Shown: in pieces, positions 1 to 13,959 of the stretch
How the letters are laid out: every line of letters starts with the position of its first letter
How positions within the stretch are numbered: position 1 is the stretch's first letter
Assembly: GCA_021234155.1 (NCBI GenBank)
Contig: JAJEKV010000294.1
Coordinates: 312,001-376,000 of the forward strand
Source: Isoetes taiwanensis
Taxonomy: Eukaryota; Streptophyta; Lycopodiopsida; Isoetales; Isoetaceae
Length of the DNA: 64,000 bases
Direction: 5' to 3'
Notes under the pieces: generated by a model
The model's database searches: none
The model's input: only the letters and a program-made list of their open reading frames with translations
Told to the model about the DNA's origin: nothing
Position numbers and translations under genes: made by a program

Positions 1-269
1 GAGCAAAAAACCAGTGCACGCACATTATAACTTTCATGAGAAAGATTTGGAGGAAAAGTCTACATGTAATAGCTAATGGCACTACAACTTATGGAACTAA
101 AAAAAAGTGTAAGAGAATCATAAAGGATAAAGTTCATGAAGCCAGTTTAGTTTACCTGCTCTAATGCCTGTGGCAATTGCTTGTTTTATGTCTCTTCTTC
201 TTGATCATGAAGCTTGATCCAATGTATGGGCTTGAGGCGATTGAAGTGCTAGGCCCTCCTGGTTGTCTG

Positions 270-425
270 ATGAATAGAATAGAATAGAATAGTTTTTTTA
301 TCGTCCACTGAGACCAATCGGCCTATGGGACCCAGAAGAAGCGCAGCAAACTTATTACTGTCCGGGTTAAAAAACCCCCGCCCCGAAGGGTTTTCGAGGG
401 AAAAACCGTGGCAGTAATAAGAATG
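270..425 (-). mobile_element. 3'-end fragment of a LINE- or SINE-like retroposon
   Basis: On the minus strand this piece ends in repeated CTATT pentamers (270-291 on the plus strand reads GAATA repeats), preceded by GGTCTCAGTGGACGAT and an A run. Short-unit tails of this kind are typical of LINE 3' ends; the LINE near 60.5 kb ends in TTTCA repeats in the same way. The inner part (350-421) can fold: CTTATTACTG near 350 is matched by CAGTAATAAG near 412, with a G/C-rich stem between. The parent family is not identified and no coding sequence remains. Confidence 0.45.
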
Positions 426-429
426 CTGT

Positions 430-2640
430 CAAACTGTACAAGTATACATTGCTAACTTCAGCAGCACGCCGAACCTAGAGTTGTGAAACGTGAAAACAAA
501 GCTTTTTTCTTGGCCAACTGATGATGCCTGTCTTAGTTATTATTGGTTGATATGAAGATCGTAAATACTGACAGGCAGCGTGAAGGAAGCATTATACGCG
601 AGTATATATGCATACCATAGTTTGTTAGCATGGCCTTTGCTTCCTGAATTCCTAGAGGACCTTTATTTGGATGGTTGCACTGGCCAGAAAGCATCAAGAC
701 CTTTTTCAAAGGATGAAATGGCATTTATTCTTTGGGTCCAACTTGTAGTGAAACTCAGTCAAAGGCATGTACAGCAAGTGCGAGAACATGTATGGAAAGT
801 GGGGTAATCAAGAAGAATGCCATTGCATAGCCCAATATATTTTCTGAAATTTCATGATTTGTGCAAGTGCCATGAAGGAATAAATTTTTTAAGTATGGAA
901 ATTTGGCAGAAAGTGGACAAATTCCTAGAAGTTTGTCACATTTTTAAAAGAGAAAGAGTTGCAGCAAGTTGACCTTGCCAAGGTGCACCAACCAAACACA
1001 CATTGTTTCAATGCACCTAAGCAACTGATTAAGCAAGGCATCTTGACACATTCTCTTGTGCCACACTGCCTGGCTGTCATAAACTACATGATAGCTCAAG
1101 GAAATAATTTATGTGAAATTAAACAAGCTGTTTTAGACACCCCCCTGTGATTAAGCCAGTTTTAAACGTCTTAGAATGCCATGCTTTTTAGCATTACCTC
1201 TCTAGGAACATGGAGCATTTTTTTTAATCATTGAAATAAGGAGGAACATAAACAATAACGTACATAAAAATGATAGAGATCTTACAATTCCATCTTGTAT
1301 TCCATAACCTTTGGTGGGTCATCTCTATGATGTGCCATGATGTGCTGTAAACATACTAAGCATCGACACTCTTAGTTCAACACAAAACAGTTGCTTGTTT
1401 TCAATTGGAAGAAAATGTGAGAAGAAATGCCAAAAGAGGTTTTCAAAATCTCAAGCTAGATATTGTAGACCGTTACAGCACATGCAGTCCTAAATTACTG
1501 CCTAAAACCTTCAATCCATGTTTTTAGAGCAAGGCCAAAGAAGTGCGTGCATGACTTGTTTCCAAGAGAGCACAGAGAAACAGAAAGAAAAACATGCATT
1601 AACTTTCAAGCTTAAATTATAGGAAAGTGTTCTTAAAAAAACCCATACTGATCAACTCTCATCTCTGTTGTAAACCTTCTTTGTGGGCTCACCTACAAGA
1701 AAAATGTAAACATTAGCATTTCATGGCCACTGCATTTGCATCTAGTTTAAGCAATTGATGCAAGACTAAAGCAAGAAACAGAGGGCAAGAAATATTTAAT
1801 AATAGCTTTATCTGATGCTCAATTCAAGTAGAGGTGCATTGTGGAGGTGAGAACAAGACCCGATGAACAAAATCAGGCGATCCTTCAAATGCTTTAGAAT
1901 TCAGAAAATGAAGCCCCAGCTGACAATAATGGCTTGAAAACCGTATCTCTCGTCAGAAGGAGCTTGAGAAGGCCAGAATCCTCCAAAAAACAGGCCTCTG
2001 CTATAAATATGGAAAATGCAAGAAACAAAATGAAGACCAGACATTTCGGCAAAGACATTTCCTCAAAGTGCGATCTCCTCCTTTTTGAAAACAGATTTCA
2101 AGTAGTTAAATGCATGACAGGAAGAGTCGGAATCACGTGCAGGATCAGGCTTCTGGTGGGAAAATGAAGAGCCACAAATCTGAAGTAAAAAAGGGGGGAA
2201 ATGGACCCAAATCAAAAAAGCCCAAAATTGTGGGTAGTCTTCTCCGGCAATCTGCCATAGTCAATCCAGGGGAATCAATCCTTTTTCTAAGGAAAAGTCA
2301 GAAATGGAGGTACCAAATAAAAATAAGCCCAATATGGAGAGGAAAAATTCATTCCACCATAGCCAGGTCGGAATGTAGAACCTAGATGAGAACATGAAGA
2401 TATGCAGCATGCTGCCGCAAATTCTCTAGCTCCTGGACTGATGGAGAAAATTTTTATGCTGAACAAGCAAGGGTCGGAGAAGCGGTCGATCCTCAAGCAC
2501 TCCTAACTACCGTGAACATGTGAAATTTCCATGAATTTCCACAGCCATAGATGAAATCCAACTGTTGTAGGTGTATCCACGTGGACAAAAGTTCTAGTTG
2601 GCAGCAACGTGGACACTCTACAATTGCTTCAAAGTGTCAA
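430..2640. other. Region without a recognisable gene
   Basis: Two short open frames exist on the plus strand, 580-807 (75 codons) and 959-1150 (63 codons). The second has no match to a family I know; the first reads like ordinary protein, with the stretch LPEFLEDLYLDGC, but I cannot name it. Both may be exons of one decayed gene, since they share a strand and lie about 150 bp apart. The rest (1150-2640) is AT-rich with no supported feature. Confidence 0.3.
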
Positions 2641-2659
2641 CTTGTGTTTGTGCAAACGT

Positions 2660-2993
2660 GCGAATAAATAAATAAATTAATAAATAAATAAAAAATCTAA
2701 ATAAGTAAAAATAATAATATATTGTACGGCATGGAAAGTAAAAGAGGTAAGGAGCAGGGCTCCGAACAAGGGGGATTCCGAACAAGGGGGATAACTTCCG
2801 GTTAAATTGGGAAAAATCTGGTTTCTAAGATATATGCCGGAAAATTTACGGGTAAAATTTTGTAAATTACTTGTTAAGTCCGTCAAATTAGAGAGTAGTT
2901 CTCCGGTAAGTAGCAATAAAATACAGCATTAAGCAAAGTCTAATCTGAAGGCTTATGCAAGATAACGGAACCGTTAGGTATAGAAAGGGGACG

Positions 2994-3025
<32 letters not shown>
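2660..3025 (+). repeat. A-rich tract ending in a 30-base poly(A) run
   Basis: 2665-2715 is made of AATA-type tetramers and 2996-3025 is an unbroken run of 30 A. A pure poly(A) run inside otherwise mixed sequence is the usual scar of a retroposed copy on the plus strand. I could not find its 5' end, pol III boxes or target-site duplication. The insert TTCCGAACAAGGGGGA is present twice near 2757-2790. Confidence 0.4.
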
Positions 3026-3029
<4 letters not shown>

Positions 3030-3686
3030 ACGAGTAAAGGTATGATAAATAGAAAGTATGAAGTAGAAAGATATATATGCTATATATGAGCGCAGGTACA
3101 ACAGCCGCAAGGGAGGAACGAAAGGAGACAAATAAAAAGGGAATCAGGAGTAGATAGTGCAAATAGGGGGAGGCAAAGATATGGGACAGAGAGACGGACG
3201 TCTCCGCCATACACCAGGATAGAGTGGGAAATAGCCCACCGGCTGGTGCCAACCACTAAGCAACAGACACCACTAATCTCCGGCCCCATAAGATGAAAGT
3301 GGAAAAACGGAGGTTGCCAAGTACGGGATAGTGGGAGACAACTCCCCAACCGTACACCAAGACAGCGAGGATCTAATCCTCCGATTGGTGCGCCAAAATC
3401 ATGGAAACACGTACAAATTGGAGTCTCAATAAAACAGACGCCGATAGAAAAGGGGGCAGACAAGAGCAGCCGTTAACCATATCTGGGATGGGGGAAATTT
3501 TGAAATTTGAAATTTGGAATTCAAATTATGAAAAAGCGGTGAAGGGAAAGGCCAGAACGGATAAATGGCGAAACATAATATAACAAGCTCACGAAAGAGA
3601 AGCAAGATACAGGAAAACACAGAAGAGAGCAAGCGGCGGGAAAAAGGGTTCGGCGAAGCGGTATAGCCACAGCAAGGGAGGGAGGA

Positions 3687-4022
3687 ATGGCTAGCCAAGC
3701 AGGAGCGGTGGGAGCCAGCAGGCAGGAACTTCAACAAGATCTGCAAGACTTCCTGGTGCAGATGGAAGTAAGGTTGGAAAACAGGGTATCGAGGATGGAT
3801 GCGCTAAACACACTGGCGAGTGCGGTGCAACAAAACAAAGAGGCGATAGGAAAGGTGGAGGATCGGGTGCAGATGGTGGAGGGGACGGGAGTAGAAATCC
3901 GGAAGAGGATGGACGAGGTGGAGAAAGAAAAAGCGGAAATCATACAAAGGTTGGTAACATTAGAAAAGAAGCAAATAGATCTAGATGCGTGGCAGAGTTT
4001 TGATAGGATAAAACCACACATA
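3687..4022 (+). pseudogene. Coiled-coil ORF1-like retroelement remnant
   Basis: The frame opening at 3687 encodes about 112 residues of charged, heptad-patterned sequence (QELQQDLQDFLVQMEVRLEN, then repeats of VEDRV, EIRKRMDEVEKEKAEI) that should form a long coiled coil. This resembles the N-terminal half of LINE ORF1 or some Gag-like proteins. It is not followed by an RNA-binding or zinc-knuckle part. The frame is cut near 4023, where a sequence resembling the terminal repeat of the element at 58738-59056 begins, so it may have been broken by that insertion. G/A-rich DNA upstream (3050-3680) could be its 5' untranslated part. Family level is inferred only. Confidence 0.4.
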
Positions 4023-4023
4023 C

Positions 4024-5110
4024 GGGTGAAAGCATGTTGTAGTGGAACACCCTGGGTGTCCCCCCTGTCCTCCTAAAAATGTGGTGGGAGATATCAAATT
4101 TGTGGTGCGATTTTAAATGTTTGTTTGGCGCCTAGTGCATGTACTGCCCGGATTCAATCATTTCTTGAACTGCAACAACCCGATTCTTATGCCACCCGTC
4201 CCATTCCAATTTCCTACGCCACCCGTCCCATTCCAATCTCCACCGAACCGATTTCTAAACCCACGACCCATCCGCCTTTCCTCGAAGCACACGGCTATGG
4301 CGCTTAATCCGGTTGTGGATCAATCCGGTTCATACCTTCAATCGTTTAATTTGGAAGCAAATCTGCCACAGGTAAGAGAAAGAGAACTCCAGAACAAGAA
4401 CGGGATCATAAAAGATGCCAAAGGAAAAGACAAAGGGAAGCTAAAGAAGAATTAGCAAAAATTGCAACAAAGAGAGGGAGGATCCACCAGAGCGGCCTCT
4501 ACCAAAGGCGTCGGATGGTATTAAAATTGTTATCTTCATTTCATAGCACCACTAAAGGCTTGTCTACAAATGATAAGAAAGAGGTTTTATCGATTATCCT
4601 GCAGATGACACAATGGACAGCTTGATTTGGCTAAGAGCTGAAAGATTTGCAAGCCAAGAGCATTGTGGTCAGCAACCCTCAGGGCTTCCATTCAACTTGT
4701 GAAGAAGTCTAACAGCAATGACAGTTTAGCAGCCAAGAGTAGTTGCCTTGCTATGGCAGTAAGAGGAAGCATTAATACCGAAAATGCTAATCCCATCGCT
4801 GTTTCGGGTTTTGGTAAACTGGCTGGGTGTTCATCATAGGAATCTTACCAAAGCAAAATTGAAGAGGGAAGAGATAGATTGCAAAGGGGGAAATGGGTTT
4901 TGTACAAAAGAGTTAGAAGAGCAGATGCAATTCCCAATCATCATAGAACTTGTGCAGCAATTTTGGACCGAAAAAAGAGGGTATCTCCAAATGCAAAGGA
5001 TGTTAAGTTCAGAAGATTGGAACGAAATGTAAGAGAGGATCATGCCACTCACTATCTGGAAGAATCACAGGTTATTTCATTTCTTCATCTTCACCACATT
5101 TTTTATTGTT
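4024..5110 (+). pseudogene. Decayed coding block, possibly a transposase
   Basis: From 4024 the sequence GGGTGAAAGCATGTTG resembles the inverted repeat of the small element at 58738 (GGGTAAAAGCATGTTA), so this may be the left end of a larger relative. Inside, broken plus-strand frames read like protein: a very basic stretch at about 4370-4480 (RKRQREAKEELAKIATKR), and 4879-5100 with HHRTCAAILDRKKRVSPNAK and then HATHYLEESQ. These look like parts of one protein interrupted by stops and shifts. I do not recognise the family with confidence. No matching right terminal repeat was found downstream. Confidence 0.3.
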
Positions 5111-5640
5111 AATGTGGTATGTGGTTAGTGATTGCTTGTGATATGTGGTTTCGTGGTTAGTGATTGCTTGTGGTGTGTGGTGCCTATTAATGCTTTGTGA
5201 TATATGATATGTCTTTGCCTAGTGTGGTGAGGCACGTGGTGTGAAATAAATGATGTCAATATATGCTTTGTGGTGCCTAGTGTGGTGAATAACATGGTGT
5301 AAAATACATCTTTGTAATATATGCTATGTGGCCTAGTGTGGTGAAAAAATATGGTGTAAAATAAATGCTCTAAATATACGCTTTGTGGTGCCTAGTGTGG
5401 TGAATAACATGGTGTAAAAATAAATCTTTGTAATATATGCTATGTGGTCCCTAGTGTGGTGAATAACATGGTGTGGTGTCTAGTGTGGTGCCTAGTGTGG
5501 TGCCAGTATGGTGCCTAGTGTGGTGCCTAGTGTGGTTAAAAATATGGTGTAAAATAAATGCTGTAATATATTCTATGTGGTGCCTAGTGTGGTGAATAAC
5601 GAGGTGTAAGATGAATGTCTGTAATATATGCTATGTTTAA
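5110..5640 (+). repeat. Minisatellite of about 60-bp GTGGTGCCTAGTGTGG units
   Basis: About eight degenerate copies of a unit containing GTGGTGCCTAGTGTGGTGAA, then AACATGGTGTAAAATAAAT and GTAATATATGCTATG. Copies differ by small insertions, and a run of short GTGGTGCCTAGT units sits near 5480-5540. It lies between two blocks of decayed coding sequence and may have expanded inside an intron. Confidence 0.75.
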
Positions 5641-5663
5641 TAGAAATCTCACTGTTTAATTGA

Positions 5664-6486
5664 TTGACAGGTGAAAGTGACACACAGAAAAATTACATTA
5701 AGGATGGACAGAATGGGACAGAGAATCATTGGAAATCTGTCACATCAAATGCAAGGTCAATCATTCAAAAGCTGGATGTGCAGGAAGCATTAGGGGAAAA
5801 CCATAAATCTAGTTTTGCATGCAGACATTGGCTTATCACAATCCAGCTATGGCGGAAAAAAACAGAAGGAGAACACGAGCACAAACAATTTCACCGGGTT
5901 CAAATGCAATGACCGGTAGGACCTATACTGGCGCAAATAAACCAGGAACAGAGGCGGATATTAGAGGAGCGGAGGACCCATGAATTCCGAGGTATTCTAG
6001 GCTTAAAACATAGGTTAATTCCTGATAGGCTTAAAGAATTAGAAGCCAAGGCAGTGATAGGCGGTTGCCTTTCTTTGTAGTAGATGTTGTTTTACACAGA
6101 TGATGTTGTTTACATGCATGCGATCGGGGAGACTTAACAGAAGCGGTGGTGCACCGGGTGGTTCCGGGGTGGTGTATGATTCTGAGGATGAGTTCTCAAC
6201 TCTCCCCGGGCTTGAGGAAGAGGATATGTTCATCCAACTAAAGCAGGAAATGATCCATGCTTCAGCCATTAAAAAAGTGCTCGACAGGCCAGATGCGTGG
6301 AGACACAACAACCTGAGACAATACTTTATGAATCAGATCATAAGTGGGAGCGTAAACGAGAAGCTCATGTTTTAGTATTCTTTGGATTACACCAACTATT
6401 CAGCAGAAACACTTGATGAAGTCTTGAACGTACTTGGAAGAACAAGAGTTACAGATCTCACAATGCAGGATCTGATTGAGGCCCAG
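5664..6486 (+). pseudogene. Unidentified open-frame remnants with one in-frame TAG
   Basis: 5664-5912 encodes 82 residues with no family I recognise. 6100-6372 encodes an acidic stretch (VYDSEDEFSTLPGLEEEDMF) and then a helical segment. The same frame continues past a single TAG at 6373 for 37 more codons (YSLDYTNYSAETLDEVL … LIEAQ) before a second TAG at 6487. The clean continuation suggests the first TAG is a recent mutation in a real coding exon. Same strand as the block at 4024-5110, so all may belong to one dead gene. Confidence 0.35.
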
Positions 6487-6599
6487 TAACTGTATGTCAT
6501 CTCTAATGCATTTTGATAATACTAGAAGCTCAGGGTTATAGTTTTCCCTGATTTTTTTGCATACTAGTATGAACTATTCTACCGGGTATGGTAGATTTC

Positions 6600-7299
6600 C
6601 ATATGTATTTTTCTCCCTTTGAAATATAAAAACAACGTTTGCATCACCACGCCTTCACCCGCAGTTTTCACCACGGCTTTCACCACGATTTCACCATAAT
6701 CGGCCGAGGGGCATTGACCATTTTTGACCCGAGGAAAATGGAATGGCTCTCAGATTCCTGATAGTATCTTGACTGATTTTGGTGACAGCAATATATGGAT
6801 CCCAAATTAGGTCCCTGAATTGATATGAGAGTATTAGGATTATGAAAGTATTAGGATATGAAAGTATTAGGCCTGTGGTATCTGTTTTTAGAAACAGGCC
6901 TATGGTAAAACAGAATTAGAAATTTACACAAGGCACAAATTTACACAAGACACAAAGCCATTACAAACTATTTTCTAGATTAAACAAAAGGCACAAGGCC
7001 TGGATTACAGTCGGCACAAGGCCATCATATGTTAAAACAGAAAATACCAGAATACTTTAGAATTAAAAATTTACACAAGGTTCAAAAAGGCACTAAGGCC
7101 ATCATATATATTACAAAAAGGCACTAAGTCCATCATATATATTACAAAGAGGCACTAAGGCCTGTATCACAAGGGGTGAGTTCACAAGGGGGTGAGATCA
7201 ACAAGGGGGTGAGATCAAATGAAGGCACTAAGGCCTATATACCATTTATTTTTTTTTTAAAATACAAAGGCACAAAAGGCCTGTAGACGAACTTGATCA

Positions 7300-7300
<1 letters not shown>
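6600..7300. repeat. Short irregular tandem repeats
   Basis: 6650-6710 repeats TTCACCACG-like units. 6880-7290 is a degenerate array built on GGCACTAAGGCC and ACACAAGG; its clearest part (about 7075-7170) has units near 36 bp containing CACTAAGGCCATCATATAT. AAGGGGGTGAGATCA is repeated near 7185-7215. No coding potential is seen. Confidence 0.6.

Positions 7301-10887
<3,587 letters not shown>

Positions 10888-10926
<39 letters not shown>
10888..10926. repeat. (AT)n tract between two elements
   Basis: About 39 bp of imperfect AT repeat joining the CTAG end of H1 to the TC start of the next element. Confidence 0.9.
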
Positions 10927-10927
<1 letters not shown>

Positions 10928-11939
10928 CCCTTATATATATACAATTATATAAGCACCCCCCTTATATCTAGAGATTTTGGTGTCGCCGCCGCAGCCGTCC
11001 ATTTTTTGAGATCAACGGTTGAGATGAAAACATGCCAAACCACCCCAAGCACCCCCTTGGGTATAAAGATTGAGGTGTCACGACTTGACTTCAGCCATCG
11101 AAGGTGCAAGATCTACGGTTCGAGATGGGGCCATCTCATGATCCCCCTATTTGGGGCTTTTAATATGGGCCATTGGATTTTGCGATTGTGAGATCCAACG
11201 GCCGACGGCCCCGCCATTGTACCCCAAGCACCTTTGTTTATCTATTGCATTTAATGCTATGAGGTGAAGTGGCATTGGAGGTGTGTAAGTGGCAAAAAAA
11301 TCTAAGGTGGGAATTAAATGTAATCTTATTGCTTTGGGTTCGATGAGAGGTGTAGGTGTCTATAGAAATTAAATATTTGGTATACCGCACATTTATTGCT
11401 TCGAAGTCTACAATGGCTTCACTCTACAATGGCGGTGCAACAAGGCCAATCCGCAAAATGTTGAACCGGGTCCAGGGGTTAGTAAGATTTGGGATGCGCG
11501 GATTTGTATGGGAACCCTAAGCGGTGACCAGCTTTGCCTGCGGATTCGACCGGAAATAGGCTGGCTGGGTTTAGTATCGGCAAAATGGATTTCGGCTTGA
11601 CTTAGTGATTTTACTCGGTTTTAAAACTTAAGTCTTTCACATTAATGTTTATCTTTAGGAATGACTAACTAGGCTTACGTGTAAAACCGTCTATTGACAT
11701 TTTTTTCATTTTTGTTCTTTGCTCTTCGGTTCCATGGTACTTTGATATTCGAAAGTGTTCAGAAATGATTGCGCACACAATGCTTTTGTACAAATATCAA
11801 GTATTGGTTTAGGCGGGAGGTCTCTAGTTTAGACGCCAGGTTCTTCAAGAATTGTGGTTTATATCAACTACATCTTTTGTCTTGCTAATGTATAGTAGCT
11901 GAACTTCCAATGCGCATTGACAGTAAATGATCCGGACTC

Positions 11940-13620
11940 TCTCATTGTCGAGGATGACAATTGCTACTTCAAGGGGTTATCAAATATATTCAGGATCAAA
12001 CACACATTACGGTCATACAACTGGCATGAACCTCTAGACAATGGATGCAAATCCAGCGCCTGTGACCTAGCAATTCATTGCAGTCCTTACAGACATTGTA
12101 TCCTCTTCGGGGCAAGCTTACCTTCTCGGTCTCAAGTGGGTACCGCAGAAATGGATATATGTGCAGCAGTCCTTCTATATGTTGTCAGTTTTTAATTCTC
12201 GTCTTACTTCATCGTTGTGCTCTGTCAACTTGACGTCCACCGTGTCTTCAGAGCAACATTCCGGTGCGTATGCATCCATAGGTGTAGATAGTGTGTCTAG
12301 CTCAAGTTTTTTGGAAAAGTTTAGAATTGTTGTTAATCCTATAACAGAAGACATGAAGTTTTGAAATGATCAATATTGATCTTGGGCAGATGTTTTGAGG
12401 AGGATTCTCATTGCAAATTCAACTGTTAATTTCGGTAGATCATGAACACATCCGAGTGTATTGAGTTCTTAGTTTGTTAGTTTGCTAGTTTGCATATTAC
12501 TTCATTTTTGTTGTTATCTAGGCAGTAAATAGTGTTAACGCTTTTTGTTTTGTTGACAGACCATACCAGAGTTTGACGATTTGTCGGCGGGAAGCCCAGG
12601 ATCTTTATTAGGGCTTTGCACTGCTATTAGCTATGACTGTCGTCGAGCTCTGGCAGAGTTAGGCAAACATTAGGTAAAATGCTTGGCAGCACTGAAATAG
12701 AACATAATGTAGAGATGTTGTTTTTTGTTGCTCGTGCATCTTTTTTCTGTTGTGTTTGGACAGGGTGGAGCAAGCGATTCTGCCGTAGATTCCACTTTCT
12801 TCCTTCTAGTGGAAGAATAATTTCTTAGAGATTTGCAACAGGTGCAGAATCCACTGGAGTCTTCCAAAATTGAAGGTTGGCTTGCATCATTGTCTTGCAT
12901 TACATTTTATCTTCATGTACGTCAGGTTTATGGTTGTGTGAGTGATGTATTTTGTACTCTATGCTAATGTCGTCTGTTTGATAACAATTTGCAGTATTAT
13001 CAGAGATGGTCATTTTTTAAGGGCGGTTTCTTGCAAAGCCAAGATGCCCTGCAGCCTTCCACCACTCTGCTCTTCATGGTATGCAATATCTATCTATCTA
13101 TCTTTACTTGGTTATATAACATATCTAAATGTTTCATGTTGAATGCGTGTGCAAGACCGCATATTCAAACCTGGAGATCTGGTTGGATAATGTCGCTTTG
13201 CAGCCTTTTATAGATGAGCAATGGAACGATCACCAGAATGGCTGGATAAAACTGGTGTGTAGTTTGAAGTATTGCTTTCTACTTATTCCTTCATATTCCC
13301 TGATCCATTCTTTTCTTTTCACAACATCTAAATAATGCTTTGGTGAGAATTGTAGACAAAAATGGTCATGGTTTATGTGGTGCAAATATTAGGCTAGATC
13401 AAACTAGATTGGGATTTCCTTTTGGATCTGGAATTGCCTCACCAATACTAGACAAATATTTGCTACATGGTCAAATAAGTCATCCAGTGCCGCTATTTCG
13501 ATGGTATAGCGGCTCCTCGCAACAAAGTATTGATCTTCCTCTTATCTCCATTCGTTTGCTTCATTTGCATATACATACAGCTTTGTACGGTAAATGTCAA
13601 GCGTGCCTTGATTCTTGCAA
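11940..13620 (+). pseudogene. Plant CBM22-GH10 endo-1,4-beta-xylanase fragment
   Basis: Exon-like pieces in order match plant xylanases that join CBM22 carbohydrate-binding modules to a GH10 domain and act on cell-wall xylan. About 11960-12080 reads LRSYNWHEPLDNGCKS, like the start of a CBM22. 13000-13077 reads RWSFFKGGFLQ, the CBM22 core. 13168-13251 reads DNVALQPFIDEQWNDHQNGW, the conserved linker to GH10. 13335-13520 reads VRIVDKNG … LDQTRLGFPFGSGIA, the start of the GH10 barrel, then degrades before the FENEMKWY motif. Pieces are separated by intron-like gaps with GT and AG borders, so this is genomic capture rather than a retrocopy. The catalytic glutamates and most of the barrel are missing, so it cannot be functional. 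Confidence 0.7.
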
Positions 13621-13867
13621 TTGAAAAATAATATTTTGAAGCATCCACAATTTTTGGAACAATGGACAAAATTTCTCCGCCTATGATTATCTTGGCAACT
13701 TTGTTCTTATATCCGATTGTTTTGCTGCAAGTAAATATACAGACATTCCTCTTGCCCTTTTTTTCTGAAGTCTAGGGTCGTGTTTAAGGAGTTCCAGAGT
13801 AATCGGACATTGGGGTAACTACCATATTTAGAGTTGTAAGAGTAGTTTTTTTGAAGGGCACGCTGCT

Positions 13868-13957
13868 GCAAGGTAAACCTTTCCATTTAGCTTCTAGTTT
13901 AGGGGTAACATTGCAAGGTAAACCTTTCCATTTAGCTTCTAGTTTAGGGGTAACATT
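13868..13957 (+). repeat. Tandem duplication, 45-bp unit
   Basis: Two adjacent, almost identical copies beginning GCAAGGTAAACCTTTCCATT, at 13868 and 13913. Confidence 0.9.
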
Positions 13958-13959
13958 GA

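Noticed and set aside
3401-3583. 60-codon plus-strand frame
   Set aside because: Low-complexity basic sequence with no supporting homology, in the purine-rich leader before the coiled-coil remnant.
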